Source of the DNA: Micromonospora chokoriensis | GTDB lineage: Bacteria; Actinomycetota; Actinomycetes; Mycobacteriales; Micromonosporaceae | DNA length: 64,000 bases | Direction of reading: 5' to 3' | Assembly (NCBI RefSeq): GCF_000718555.1 | Contig: NZ_JOAN01000007.1 | Span: 162,197-226,196 of the forward strand | Translations under genes and position numbers: made by a program | Notes under the pieces: generated by a model | Seen by the model: the letters and a program-made list of their open reading frames with translations, nothing else | The model's database searches: none | Told to the model about the DNA's origin: nothing | Shown: piece by piece, positions 56,248 through 64,000 of the stretch | Position numbering within the stretch: position 1 is the stretch's first letter | How the letters are laid out: each line of letters opens with the position of its first letter

Positions 56248-58908
56248 CTAGCGGGAGTCGGACGTAGCAGTGGTGGCGTACACGGCGGCCTGTCCGGCGG
56301 CCAACCGGGCGATCGGCACCCGGTACGGCGAGCAGGAGACGTAGTCCACGCCGGCGTCGGCGAAGAACGCGATCGAGTCGGGGTCGCCGCCGTGCTCGCC
56401 GCAGACCCCGATGGTGAGTTCCGGTTGGGCCGCCCGACCCTCGGCGACGGCCAGCCGCACCAGGCGGCCCACGCCGACGGGGTCGATGCGCTCGAACGGA
56501 GACAGCTCGAAGATCCCCCGCTCCAGGTAGGCGTCGAAGAACGAGCCCTCCACGTCGTCGCGGGAGAACGCCCACGCGGTCTGGGTCAGGTCATTGGTGC
56601 CGAAGGAGAAGAAGTGCGCCGCGCCGGCGATCTCCCCGGCGGTCAGCGCCGCCCTCGGCACCTCGATCATCGTGCCGAGGGGGATCTCCGGCGCGTCGGG
56701 CACCCCGGCGAGGACCGGTTCGATCTCGGCGCGCACCGCCCGGAGTTCCCGCACGTCGCCGACCAACGGCACCATGATCTCCGGACGCGGGTCGCCGCCG
56801 TCGCCCAACCGCTGCGCCGCGGCCTCGGCGATCGCCCTGACCTGCATCGCGAACAGTCCCGGGATCACCAGCCCGAGCCGCACCCCGCGCAGCCCGAGCA
56901 TCGGGTTGGCCTCGTGCATTCGGCGTACGGCCGTCAGCAGCCGGCCGTCCCGGCCCAGGTCCTCGCCGAGTGCCTCGGCGCGGGCCACCCGTGCGGTCAG
57001 CTCGTGCAACGGGGGGAGAAACTCGTGCAGCGGGGGGTCGATCAGGCGGATCGTCACCGGTAGCCCGTCCATCGCGGTCAGGATCTCCACGAAGTCGGCC
57101 CGCTGCAACGGCAACAACGCGTCCAACGCGGCGCTCACCTCGTCCGGCCCGTCGGCCAGGATCAGCCGTTCGATCAGCTCCCGACGCTCGCCGAGGAACA
57201 TGTGCTCGGTGCGGCACAGCCCGACGCCGGTGGCACCGAGGCGTCGTGCCCGCCGGGCGTCCGCCCCGGTGTCCGCGTTGGCCCGTACGCCCAGTCGGCG
57301 CACCGCGTCGGCGTGCCCGAGCAGCCGGTGCACCGCCGCGACCAGCGGGTCGGCCTGCGGCTGCAGTTCACCGGCCAGGTAGCGGGCGACCGGGGAGGGC
57401 TGCACCGGCAACTCGCCGAGGTAGACCTTTCCGGTGGTCCCGTCGATGGAGATCACCTCGCCGGCCCGGACGACCCGGTCGCCGACGGTGAACTCGCCGC
57501 GCTCGGCGTCGATGCGCAGCTCGTCCGCGCCGCAGACGCAGGTACGCCCCATGCCCCGGGCCACCACAGCGGCGTGCGAGGTCTTGCCGCCGCGCGAGGT
57601 GAGCACCCCCGCCGCGGCGATCATGCCGGGCAGGTCGTCCGGGTTGGTCTCCCGGCGGACCAGGATCACCGGTCCGTCCGCCGCCTCGGCGGCTGCCGAG
57701 TCGAAGACGACGCGGCCCACCGCGGCGCCGGGGGAGGCGCCGAGGCCGACGGCCAACGGTCGTGCCGCGCCGGCCAGGTCGAACGCGGGGAACATCAGCT
57801 GGGCCAACTGGGCGCCGGTGACCCGGTGCAGCGCCTCGTCCAGCGTGATCAGCCCTTCGTCGACCAGCTGCGCGGCGATCACGAACGCCGCCGCTGCCGT
57901 CCGCTTGCCCACCCGGGTCTGCAACATCCAGAGCCGCCCCCGCTCGATGGTGAACTCGATATCGCACAGGTCCCGGTAGTGCCGCTCCAACGTCGCCATG
58001 ATCTCGAGCAGTCGGCGGTAACTCGCCGGGTCGATGCGCGCCAGCTCGGGTAGGCCGACCGTGTTGCGGATGCCGGCCACCACGTCCTCACCCTGGGCGT
58101 TGGCGAGGTAGTCGCCGTACACGCCGGGCGTGCCAGTGGCCGGGTCGCGGGTGAACGCCACACCGGTGCCGGAGTCCGGGCCGAGGTTGCCGAAGACCAT
58201 TGCCATCACGTTGACCGCCGTGCCCAGGTCGTCCGGGATGTGCTCCTGGTGGCGGTACAACCGTGCCCGCTGGGAGTTCCACGACTCGAACACCGACCGG
58301 ATGGCCAGGTAGAGCTGCTCGTGCGGGGCCTGCGGAAAGTCGTGCCCCACCCACGCGGCGAAGATCTTCTTGTACGTCTCCACCAGGTCGCGCAACTGCT
58401 CGGCGTTGGGCCCGGCCGGCCCGGCCGTCGCGCGCAGGGCCTCAAGCTCCCGTTCGAACTCCTCCGCTGGCAGCCCGTGCACCGTTCGGCCGAACATCTG
58501 GATCAACCGTCGGTACGAGTCCCAGGCGAACCGGGCGTCACCGCTGTGCGCCGCGAGCCCGCCGACCGTGGTGTCGTTGAGCCCGATGTCCAGGACCGTG
58601 TCCATCATCCCCGGCATCGAGTACCGCCCACCGGAACGGACCGCCAGCAGCAGCGGGTCGCGCGGGTCGCCGAGCCGGCGGTCCAGTCGCGCCTCCACAT
58701 CCCGCAAATGCGCGTTGACCTCGGCGAAAAGCCCGTCCGGCGGTGCGCCGGTCACCAGGTACGCCCGGCAGGCGTCGGTGCTGATGGTGAACCCCGGCGG
58801 CACCGGCAACCCCAGCCTCGTCATCTCGCTCAGGTTCGCGCCCTTGCCGCCCAGCAGGTCGGCCCTGCCCCGGTCACCCTCGATGAAGTCGTAGACGTAC
58901 TTGGGCAT
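56248..58908 (-). CDS. ppdK: pyruvate, phosphate dikinase
   Basis: 886 residues. It interconverts pyruvate + ATP + Pi and PEP + AMP + PPi. N-terminal ATP-grasp: GGKGANLSEMTRLGLPVPPG and RSGGRYSMPGMMDTVLDIGL. The phospho-His is in TSRGGKTSHAAVVARGMGRT (about residue 450). The C-terminal PEP/pyruvate barrel has TEHMFL, FFSFGTNDLTQTAWAF and catalytic Cys in GVCGEHGGDP. PPDK can save ATP or make PEP under low-energy conditions. ATG at 58908 has GGAGGCCGGAG upstream; a GGGCCAGAGGTCCC box lies 97 bp before it. Confidence 0.95.
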   Translation of the reverse strand: MPKYVYDFIEGDRGRADLLGGKGANLSEMTRLGLPVPPGFTISTDACRAYLVTGAPPDGLFAEVNAHLRDVEARLDRRLGDPRDPLLLAVRSGGRYSMPGMMDTVLDIGLNDTTVGGLAAHSGDARFAWDSYRRLIQMFGRTVHGLPAEEFERELEALRATAGPAGPNAEQLRDLVETYKKIFAAWVGHDFPQAPHEQLYLAIRSVFESWNSQRARLYRHQEHIPDDLGTAVNVMAMVFGNLGPDSGTGVAFTRDPATGTPGVYGDYLANAQGEDVVAGIRNTVGLPELARIDPASYRRLLEIMATLERHYRDLCDIEFTIERGRLWMLQTRVGKRTAAAAFVIAAQLVDEGLITLDEALHRVTGAQLAQLMFPAFDLAGAARPLAVGLGASPGAAVGRVVFDSAAAEAADGPVILVRRETNPDDLPGMIAAAGVLTSRGGKTSHAAVVARGMGRTCVCGADELRIDAERGEFTVGDRVVRAGEVISIDGTTGKVYLGELPVQPSPVARYLAGELQPQADPLVAAVHRLLGHADAVRRLGVRANADTGADARRARRLGATGVGLCRTEHMFLGERRELIERLILADGPDEVSAALDALLPLQRADFVEILTAMDGLPVTIRLIDPPLHEFLPPLHELTARVARAEALGEDLGRDGRLLTAVRRMHEANPMLGLRGVRLGLVIPGLFAMQVRAIAEAAAQRLGDGGDPRPEIMVPLVGDVRELRAVRAEIEPVLAGVPDAPEIPLGTMIEVPRAALTAGEIAGAAHFFSFGTNDLTQTAWAFSRDDVEGSFFDAYLERGIFELSPFERIDPVGVGRLVRLAVAEGRAAQPELTIGVCGEHGGDPDSIAFFADAGVDYVSCSPYRVPIARLAAGQAAVYATTATSDSR

Positions 58909-59004
58909 GGCTCCGGCCTCCACTTCCGTTCACCGCACGGACCTCTCCATCTGTTCGTACCAATGTGGGGAGGGCTGTCGGCAGGGCCGGACGGTACGGT
59001 CGGA

Positions 59005-59018
59005 GGGCCAGAGGTCCC
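59005..59018 (-). promoter_or_regulatory. DevR/OsdR-like box upstream of ppdK
   Basis: GGGCCAGAGGTCCC, an almost perfect interrupted palindrome (GGGNCC arms). It lies between ppdK and the divergent acetyltransferase gene. Confidence 0.55.
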
Positions 59019-59050
59019 GCACTGTCACAGCCCGTGCGTACCCTCGGCGG

Positions 59051-59551
59051 ATGACCTCCGATCTGCTGCTGCGCCCGGTCCTCGAGGACGACCTCGTCGA
59101 GTTCTTCCTGCACCAGCAGGACCCAGAGGCCAACCGGATGGCCGCGTTCGGCCCGAAGGACCCGACCGACCACCGCGAGTTCGCCCAGCACTGGGCCCGG
59201 GTGCTCACCAACCCGGCGAACCTGGTCCGCACCGTCGAGGTCGACGGCGAAGTGGTCGGCTACGTCAGCGCCTTCCCGGTCGACGACCAGACCGAGGTCA
59301 GCTACTGGATCGACCCGGCCCGCTGGGGTCGGGGTCATGCCACGGCGGCGCTGGCCGCCCTGCTGCGCGAGCTGCCCCGACCGGTGCACGCCCGCGCCGC
59401 CAAGGACAACGCCGCGTCCCTCGCGGTGCTGCGCAAGTGCGGGTTCGTGGTGGTCGGTGAAGACTCGGGGTACGCCAACGGCCGCGGCGAAGACGTCGAG
59501 GAGTGGCTGCTGGAGCTGCCCGCCGACGCCGCTGACCTGGGCGGGCACTAG
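59051..59551 (+). CDS. GNAT-family N-acetyltransferase
   Basis: 166 residues. RimJ/RimL-like: LLLRPVLEDDLVEFFLHQQD, VSYWIDPARWGRGHATAALA with the acetyl-CoA loop RGHAT (RxGxA variant) and ASLAVLRKCGFVVVGEDSGY. It should acetylate an amine on an unknown protein or small molecule. The ATG has GGCGG just before it. The next gene begins 9 bp later. Confidence 0.88.
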   Translation: MTSDLLLRPVLEDDLVEFFLHQQDPEANRMAAFGPKDPTDHREFAQHWARVLTNPANLVRTVEVDGEVVGYVSAFPVDDQTEVSYWIDPARWGRGHATAALAALLRELPRPVHARAAKDNAASLAVLRKCGFVVVGEDSGYANGRGEDVEEWLLELPADAADLGGH

Positions 59552-59560
59552 TCTCGCGGA

Positions 59561-60202
59561 GTGAACTGGTTAGATCTCGTCGGCTGGGCCGGCTCCGCGG
59601 TGCTGGTCTGGTCGCTGCTGCAGTCACGCATCCTGCGGCTGCGTGCGCTCAACCTCATCGGCTGCTTCGTGCTGATCGGCTACAACGCTGCGATCGAGGT
59701 TTGGCCCGGGGTCGGGCTCAACGTCGTGCTCGCGGTGATCAACATCTGGTACCTGCGCGGGATGCTCGCCACCCGGCACGACGAGAAGACCTACCAGGTC
59801 GTCGAGGTCGGCGTCGGCGACCAGTTCCTCGCGCACACGCTGCGTGTGCACGCCACCGACATCGCCCGGTTCAACCCCGACTTCCACTGGGATCCGCGTG
59901 CGTCGGGGCGCTCCGCGTTCCTGGTGGTCACGGCCGACGAGGTGGTCGGGGTGGTGCTGTCGCACGCCGAGGCGCCCGGCGTCGCCCAGATCGACCTGGA
60001 CTACGTGACCCCGAAGTTCCGTGACTTCACCCCGGGCGAGTTCGTCTACCGGCGCAGCCACCTGTTCACCGAACGAGGTTTCCACCGGGTGGTCAGCCCG
60101 CCCCGGATGGTCGCCCCCTACTACCACCGGCTCGGCTTCCGCCCAGAGGGCGACTCGTACGTGCTCGACCTGCCCGTGCCGGTGAGCACCGATTCGCCCT
60201 AG
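59561..60202 (+). CDS. membrane protein with YgjV-like N-terminus and GNAT-like C-terminus
   Basis: 213 residues. Three membrane segments in the first 70 residues (WLDLVGWAGSAVLVWSLLQS, LNLIGCFVLIGYNAAIEVWP, VGLNVVLAVINIWYL) resemble YgjV-type inner membrane proteins. A soluble part follows (about 85-205), with FLVVTADEVVGVVLSHAEAP, VTPKFRDFTPGEFVYRR and HLFTERGFHRVVSPPRM, which looks like a degenerate acetyltransferase fold. GTG start; a TAGTCT at 59549-59554 could give a leaderless message. Function unknown. Confidence 0.75.
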   Translation: MNWLDLVGWAGSAVLVWSLLQSRILRLRALNLIGCFVLIGYNAAIEVWPGVGLNVVLAVINIWYLRGMLATRHDEKTYQVVEVGVGDQFLAHTLRVHATDIARFNPDFHWDPRASGRSAFLVVTADEVVGVVLSHAEAPGVAQIDLDYVTPKFRDFTPGEFVYRRSHLFTERGFHRVVSPPRMVAPYYHRLGFRPEGDSYVLDLPVPVSTDSP

Positions 60203-60236
60203 CGTCACCGACGCCCGATTCGGCGTAGCGTCGCCG
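60191..60236. repeat. two diverged 20-bp tandem units
   Basis: GATTCGCCCTAGCGTCACCG (60191-60210) and GATTCGGCGTAGCGTCGCCG (60217-60236) are 26 bp apart and differ at three positions. The first contains the stop codon of the membrane protein gene. Confidence 0.7.
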
Positions 60237-60355
60237 GAGCAGGATTCGGCCGGCGCCGGACGGGGCAAAGACAGGCCTACGCCGGGCGGGCTCGCTGACC
60301 GGCGGGCGCCGCGCGTACTGGCCGGTGCCACCACCGGAGAGGGAGCGAACCGGGC

Positions 60356-61693
60356 GTGCAGAGCTACGGGAGCCAACTGGCCCTGGTCGGGATCCTCGTC
60401 GTGATCAACGCGCTCTTCGCCGGCAGCGAGATGGCGCTTGTGTCATTGCGAGACAGCCAGATCCAGCGGCTGGAGCGCACCAGTCGGGCCGGGCGAGTGC
60501 TGGCCCGGCTCGCCAAGGACCCGAACCGCTTCCTGGCCACCATCCAGATCGGCATCACCCTCGCCGGCTTCCTGGCTTCCGCCGCCGCGGCGGTCTCGCT
60601 GGCCAAACCCCTCGTGCCTCTGCTCGGGGCGTTCGGCGGCGCCGCCGAGACGGTGGCGATCGTCGTGGTCACCCTCGCGCTGACCTTCGTCACCCTGGTC
60701 TTCGGCGAGCTGGCACCCAAGCGGATCGCCATGCAGTCGGCCGAGCGGTGGGCGCTGCTGGTGGCCCGCCCACTCGATCTGCTCGCCAGCCTCACCCGGC
60801 CGGCCGTCTGGGCGCTCGGTGCCACCAGCGACGTGGTCGTCCGCCTGGTCGGGCTCAACCCGAAACACCAGCCGGAGGAGATCGGCCCGGACGAGCTGCG
60901 CGACATCGTCGCCGGCAACCACGGCTTCACCAAGGAGCAGCGCACAATCATCGCGGGGGCGGTGGAGATCGCCGACCGGCGGTTGCGGGCTGTCCTCGTA
61001 CCCCGGTTGCGGGTCTTCACGCTCGACAGCGGGACCACCGCGGAGGCCGCGCGGCTCGTGCTGGCCGCCACCGGTCACTCCCGTGCTCCGGTCGTGCGCC
61101 ACGGCGGCCTGGACGACACGGTCGGGGTGATCCACCTGCGTGACCTGGTGGGCGTGCCCGATGACCGGCCGGTCGACGAGATCGCCCGGCCGCCGATGCT
61201 GCTGCCCGACTCGCTGCCCGTCGTGGACGCGCTGCGTCAGTTCAAGGCCGAGCGTCAGCACATCGCGCTCGTCGTGGACGAGCGCGGCGCCGTCGACGGC
61301 ATCGTGACGCTGGAGGACATCCTGGAGGAGATCGTCGGCGAGATCTACGACGAGACCGACCGGGATGTGCGCTCGGTACGCCGCGACCCTGACGGCGCGC
61401 TGCTGCTGCCCGGCACCTTCCCGGTGCACGACCTGCCGGACATCGGCGTGGAGCTGCCGTCGCGTCCGGCCGGCGACTACACCACCGTCGCCGGGCTGGT
61501 GTTGGCCCGGCTCGGGCACATCCCCACCGTCGCCGGGGAGGACGTCACGCAGGACGGCTGGGTGCTGGTCGTGGCCGGCATCGACCACCGGGCGATCACC
61601 GAGGTGCGGCTCAGCCGCGTACCCGATGACGCCGACACCGATGCCGACCCCGACCAGGCCGCGGAGCCGGTGTTGGACGAAGCCCGCAGTTGA
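60356..61693 (+). CDS. CNNM/CorC-HlyC-type transporter-associated protein
   Basis: 445 residues. A DUF21/CNNM membrane domain with about three to four spans ([60 protein letters not shown]) precedes two CBS domains. The second contains RQHIALVVDERGAVDGIVTL, followed by EDILEEIVGEIYDETD. A CorC_HlyC C-terminal domain begins near LPGTFPVHDLPDIGVELP. Members are linked to Mg/Co efflux or Na-coupled transport; the older name hemolysin is misleading. GTG start. Confidence 0.92.
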   Translation: MQSYGSQLALVGILVVINALFAGSEMALVSLRDSQIQRLERTSRAGRVLARLAKDPNRFLATIQIGITLAGFLASAAAAVSLAKPLVPLLGAFGGAAETVAIVVVTLALTFVTLVFGELAPKRIAMQSAERWALLVARPLDLLASLTRPAVWALGATSDVVVRLVGLNPKHQPEEIGPDELRDIVAGNHGFTKEQRTIIAGAVEIADRRLRAVLVPRLRVFTLDSGTTAEAARLVLAATGHSRAPVVRHGGLDDTVGVIHLRDLVGVPDDRPVDEIARPPMLLPDSLPVVDALRQFKAERQHIALVVDERGAVDGIVTLEDILEEIVGEIYDETDRDVRSVRRDPDGALLLPGTFPVHDLPDIGVELPSRPAGDYTTVAGLVLARLGHIPTVAGEDVTQDGWVLVVAGIDHRAITEVRLSRVPDDADTDADPDQAAEPVLDEARS

Positions 61694-61715
61694 CCTGCGC
61701 GGCGGATGCCGTGAC

Positions 61716-62105
61716 TCAGTCGCGCGAGAGGTTCTGCAGCCGGACCTGACCACGGGCGACCAGCCGCTCGTCGGCATCGCTGATCTCCACCTGCCAGAGC
61801 TGCTGGCTGCGACCCCGGTGCACCGGGGTGCCGACCGCGGTCAGCTCGCCGTCCCGGACGGCCCGCAGGAAGTCGGTCTGGTTCGACACCCCGACCACCG
61901 TGCCCCGGTCGGCCAGCCAGAGGGCACCACCCACGCTGGCCGCGGACTCCACGACCGCGCAGTACACCCCGCCGTGCAGGATGCCGAACGGCTGGTGCAG
62001 CTCCGGTCGGACCTGCCAGCTGATCACCACCCGGTCGCCGCTCGCCTCCTCGAACTTGAGGCCGAGCAGGGCAACGAAACCGCCCGTCAGATCCGGAATC
62101 TCCAT
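61716..62105 (-). CDS. PaaI-family hotdog thioesterase
   Basis: 129 residues. A hotdog fold with HQPFGILHGGVYCAVVESAA, where the HGG loop and the acidic residue in VES form the active site, and VHRGRSQQLWQVEISDADER at the end. It should hydrolyse an acyl-CoA. ATG at 62105 is chosen because GAGGAGGG lies 7 nt before it. It converges on the CorC-type gene with a 22-bp gap. Confidence 0.9.
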   Translation of the reverse strand: MEIPDLTGGFVALLGLKFEEASGDRVVISWQVRPELHQPFGILHGGVYCAVVESAASVGGALWLADRGTVVGVSNQTDFLRAVRDGELTAVGTPVHRGRSQQLWQVEISDADERLVARGQVRLQNLSRD

Positions 62106-62199
62106 CGCAAAGCCCTCCTCGATCAACGGGGCGCAAGCCTAACCGGGGCGGGTTGCGCCAAACCCGGTACGGGTCGGTGCCGGCGATGGGGGAGAATCG

Positions 62200-63498
62200 G
62201 TGACCGTGACCGACAGCAGCCTCCCGCCGTCCGGGCGGGACTCCCTGACCGACGACCTGCTCTGGCGTGGCCTCATACAGGACTCGACCGGCCTCGACGA
62301 GCTGCGTGAGCTGCTCGACGGCGGGACGGCCGCCACCTATTACGTGGGCTTCGACCCCACCGCGCAGAGCCTGCACGTCGGCTCGCTCATGCAGGTCACC
62401 ACCGCTCGTCGCCTGCAACTCGCCGGCCACCGCCCGTTGCTGCTGGTCGGCGGGGCGACCGGGCAGATCGGTGACCCGAAGGAGAGCGCCGAACGGACCC
62501 TCAACCCGCCCGAGGTGATCGCCGGGTGGGTCGAGCGGATCCGCGAGCAGCTCGCCCCCTTCGTGTCGTACACCGGCGAGAACGCGGCGCAACTGGTCAA
62601 CAACCTGGACTGGACCGGCGAGATGTCGGTGGTCGAGTTCCTCCGCGACGTGGGCAAGCACTTCCCGGTGAACAAGATGCTGGCGCGGGAGGTGGTGCGG
62701 GCCCGGCTCGAGACCGGCATCAGCTTCACCGAGTTCAGCTACCAGCTGTTGCAGGCCAACGACTTCTTCGAGCTGCACCGCCGGCACGGCTGTCAGCTCC
62801 AGTTCGGCGGGTCCGACCAGTGGGGCAACATCACCGCCGGGGTCGACTACGTACGTCGGCGGGGCGCAGGGCCGGTGCAGGCGTTCACCACGCCGCTCGT
62901 CACCAAGTCCGACGGCACGAAGTTCGGCAAGACCGAGGGCGGCGCCGTCTGGCTCGACCCCACGATGACCAGCCCGTACGCCTTCTACCAGTTCTGGCTC
63001 AACGTGGATGACCGCGAGGTCGACCGTTACCTGCGGTACTTCAGCTTCCGTACCCGCGACGAGTTGGAAGAGCTGGCGAAGGCGACCGCCGAGCGGCCGG
63101 CGGCCCGCTTGGCGCAGCGGGCGCTCGCCGAGGAGTTGACCACCCTGGTGCACGGTGCCGACGAGACCCGGCAGGCGGTCGCCGCCAGTCAGGCGCTCTT
63201 CGGCCGTGGCTCGTTGGACGACCTGGCACCGGAGACGCTGCGTGCGGCCCTGACCGAGGCGGGTCTGGTGCGCCTCGCCGGCGAATTGCCGGATGTGGCG
63301 GGTCTGCTGCGGGACTCCGGGCTCGTGAGCGGCCTCAAGGAGGCCCGGCGAGTGATCGCCGAGGGCGGCGCCTACGTCAACAACAACCGGGTGACCGAGG
63401 TGGACGCCGGGGTGTCACCGGCCGACCTGCTGCATGGGCGGTACCTGGTGCTGCGCCGCGGAAAACGTTCGTTCGCGGGCGTTGAGCTGGCAGAATAG
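62200..63498 (+). CDS. tyrS: tyrosyl-tRNA synthetase
   Basis: 432 residues. A class I enzyme: HIGH-type motif in DPTAQSLHVGSLMQVTTA, tyrosine-binding SYQLLQANDFFELHRRHGCQ and FGGSDQWGNI, and KMSKS-type SDGTKFGKTEGG. The C-terminal S4-like domain has SGLVSGLKEARRVIAEGGAY and NNNRVTEVDA. A short extra N-terminus of about 20 residues follows the GTG. An intrinsic terminator follows, and then what appears to be an rRNA operon promoter. Confidence 0.95.
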   Translation: MTVTDSSLPPSGRDSLTDDLLWRGLIQDSTGLDELRELLDGGTAATYYVGFDPTAQSLHVGSLMQVTTARRLQLAGHRPLLLVGGATGQIGDPKESAERTLNPPEVIAGWVERIREQLAPFVSYTGENAAQLVNNLDWTGEMSVVEFLRDVGKHFPVNKMLAREVVRARLETGISFTEFSYQLLQANDFFELHRRHGCQLQFGGSDQWGNITAGVDYVRRRGAGPVQAFTTPLVTKSDGTKFGKTEGGAVWLDPTMTSPYAFYQFWLNVDDREVDRYLRYFSFRTRDELEELAKATAERPAARLAQRALAEELTTLVHGADETRQAVAASQALFGRGSLDDLAPETLRAALTEAGLVRLAGELPDVAGLLRDSGLVSGLKEARRVIAEGGAYVNNNRVTEVDAGVSPADLLHGRYLVLRRGKRSFAGVELAE

Positions 63499-63523
63499 CC
63501 GTCTGTCGACGATGTGACGGGGG

Positions 63524-63575
63524 ACGCGTCCGGCAGATTTGACGATCATCGCGCCGGACGCGTAACTTTCTCTCT
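63524..63575 (+). terminator. intrinsic terminator of tyrS
   Basis: ACGCGTCCGGC (63524-63534) and GCCGGACGCGT (63553-63563) pair perfectly, followed by AACTTTCTCTCT. Confidence 0.8.
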
Positions 63576-63875
63576 GTCAGCGCGGAACGGACGAAACAGG
63601 CGAAAGCCGAAACGGCCGGAGCGCAGGCCAACGGCCTGGGGGTCGGGTGGGCATGCCCATCGGAGCTCCAACCGGGAGGTGCCACCAGAAACGCCGCGAG
63701 GCGGATTTGGTGCGGCGAAACCGACCGGGTATGGTTACGAGCCGGCAGGGCACCGGGCGGGTCGCGGGAAATCGCGACGGCCGGCCTGCCGAATCCATGA
63801 CGAGAGCGGCGTAAGCCGGTTACGACATGGTGCCTGCATTATCGGGTGAAGCACGACGAACCGGGAAACACCGGT
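63576..63875. other. gene-free stretch before the rRNA promoter
   Basis: About 300 bp with no supported gene. Plus-strand reading frames here have no family resemblance or ribosome site. Upstream regions of actinobacterial rRNA operons often hold extra promoters; TGCATTATC near 63834 could be part of one, but I cannot support it. Confidence 0.5.
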
Positions 63876-63904
63876 TTGACACGGCGGAAACGAGCGGGTA
63901 ACGT
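63876..63904 (+). promoter_or_regulatory. strong promoter, probably of an rRNA operon
   Basis: TTGACA (63876-63881), a 17-bp spacer and TAACGT (63899-63904), followed by AGTAAAAGTGCC. Perfect -35 and spacing are rare in this genome and are typical of rRNA promoters. Confidence 0.7.
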
Positions 63905-63910
63905 AGTAAA

Positions 63911-64000
63911 AGTGCCTGGCGCTGAAAGCGCTGGTCGCGGAGCGGGAAATGCCCCGGGTTGGGGTTCCACTGTGGTGGGGCTTTGGGTCGGTGTGTGGTT
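63911..64000 (+). other. probable leader of an rRNA operon, cut by the window end
   Basis: No coding frame. It contains GT-rich segments (GGGTTGGGGTTCCACTGTGG, then TGGGTCGGTGTGTGG) of the sort found just before 16S rRNA genes of Micromonosporaceae. The 16S gene itself is outside the window. Confidence 0.5.

Noticed and set aside
63514..63849. 111-codon frame after tyrS
   Set aside because: It begins in the tyrS terminator, is rich in Arg/Gly/Pro without domains, and lies in the presumed rRNA upstream region.

Overview
The window is about 64 kb of very GC-rich chromosome. It has the wobble-position bias, GTG starts, GTGA/ATGA overlaps and gene order of an actinobacterium. From remembered orthologues and synteny (inference, not a search) the best match is the family Micromonosporaceae, Micromonospora or a close relative. 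Most of it is conserved core chromosome. One short accessory islet lies at about 28.3-33.6 kb. No CRISPR array, tRNA or intact insertion sequence was recognised.

Layout. 1-9 kb: end of rpoZ, then coaBC, metK, priA, a kinase with a ParB-like tail, and def-fmt-rsmB. 9-12.8 kb: two tandem septum-formation-type lipoproteins on the minus strand, rpe, and a response regulator with a GGDEF-like domain. 12.8-17.3 kb: an FMN-riboswitch-controlled riboflavin operon (ribD-ribE-ribM-ribBA-ribH). 17.3-19.8 kb: a polar amino acid ABC importer on the minus strand. 19.9-21.8 kb: hisE-hisG and a small PH-like membrane protein. 21.8-28.2 kb: infC-rpmI-rplT with a long structured leader, an rRNA methyltransferase, and pheS-pheT. 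28.3-33.6 kb: the islet (small acidic protein, formyl-THF cyclo-ligase-like protein, XRE/TPR regulator, pentapeptide-repeat protein, SMI1/KNR4-like protein and a probable recombinase remnant). 33.6-41 kb: argC-J-B-D-F-R-H behind candidate ARG boxes. 41-46.6 kb: small metabolic and repair genes, including a luciferase-like monooxygenase/FMN reductase pair.

46.6-59 kb is a minus-strand cluster that looks like a hypoxia/dormancy module: two universal stress proteins, a P-type cation ATPase, an alcohol dehydrogenase with pyruvate formate-lyase and its activase, and pyruvate phosphate dikinase. Four of its transcription units carry a GGGACC-NNN-GGNCCC-like site 75-104 bp upstream of the start codon. 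This is very like the box bound by DevR/DosR/OsdR-type regulators, and I consider it the most interesting system here. 59-64 kb: an acetyltransferase, a membrane protein with a GNAT-like tail, a CorC/HlyC-type protein, a thioesterase and tyrS. The window ends in what looks like the promoter and leader of an rRNA operon whose 16S gene lies just outside.

Two families of dispersed short repeats were found by eye. One is an 84-bp imperfect inverted repeat with copies at 21.1 and 41.4 kb. The other is a shorter REP-like sequence at 34.7 and 39.4 kb that supplies the last codons of argR; a related stretch lies inside the kinase gene at 5.25 kb.
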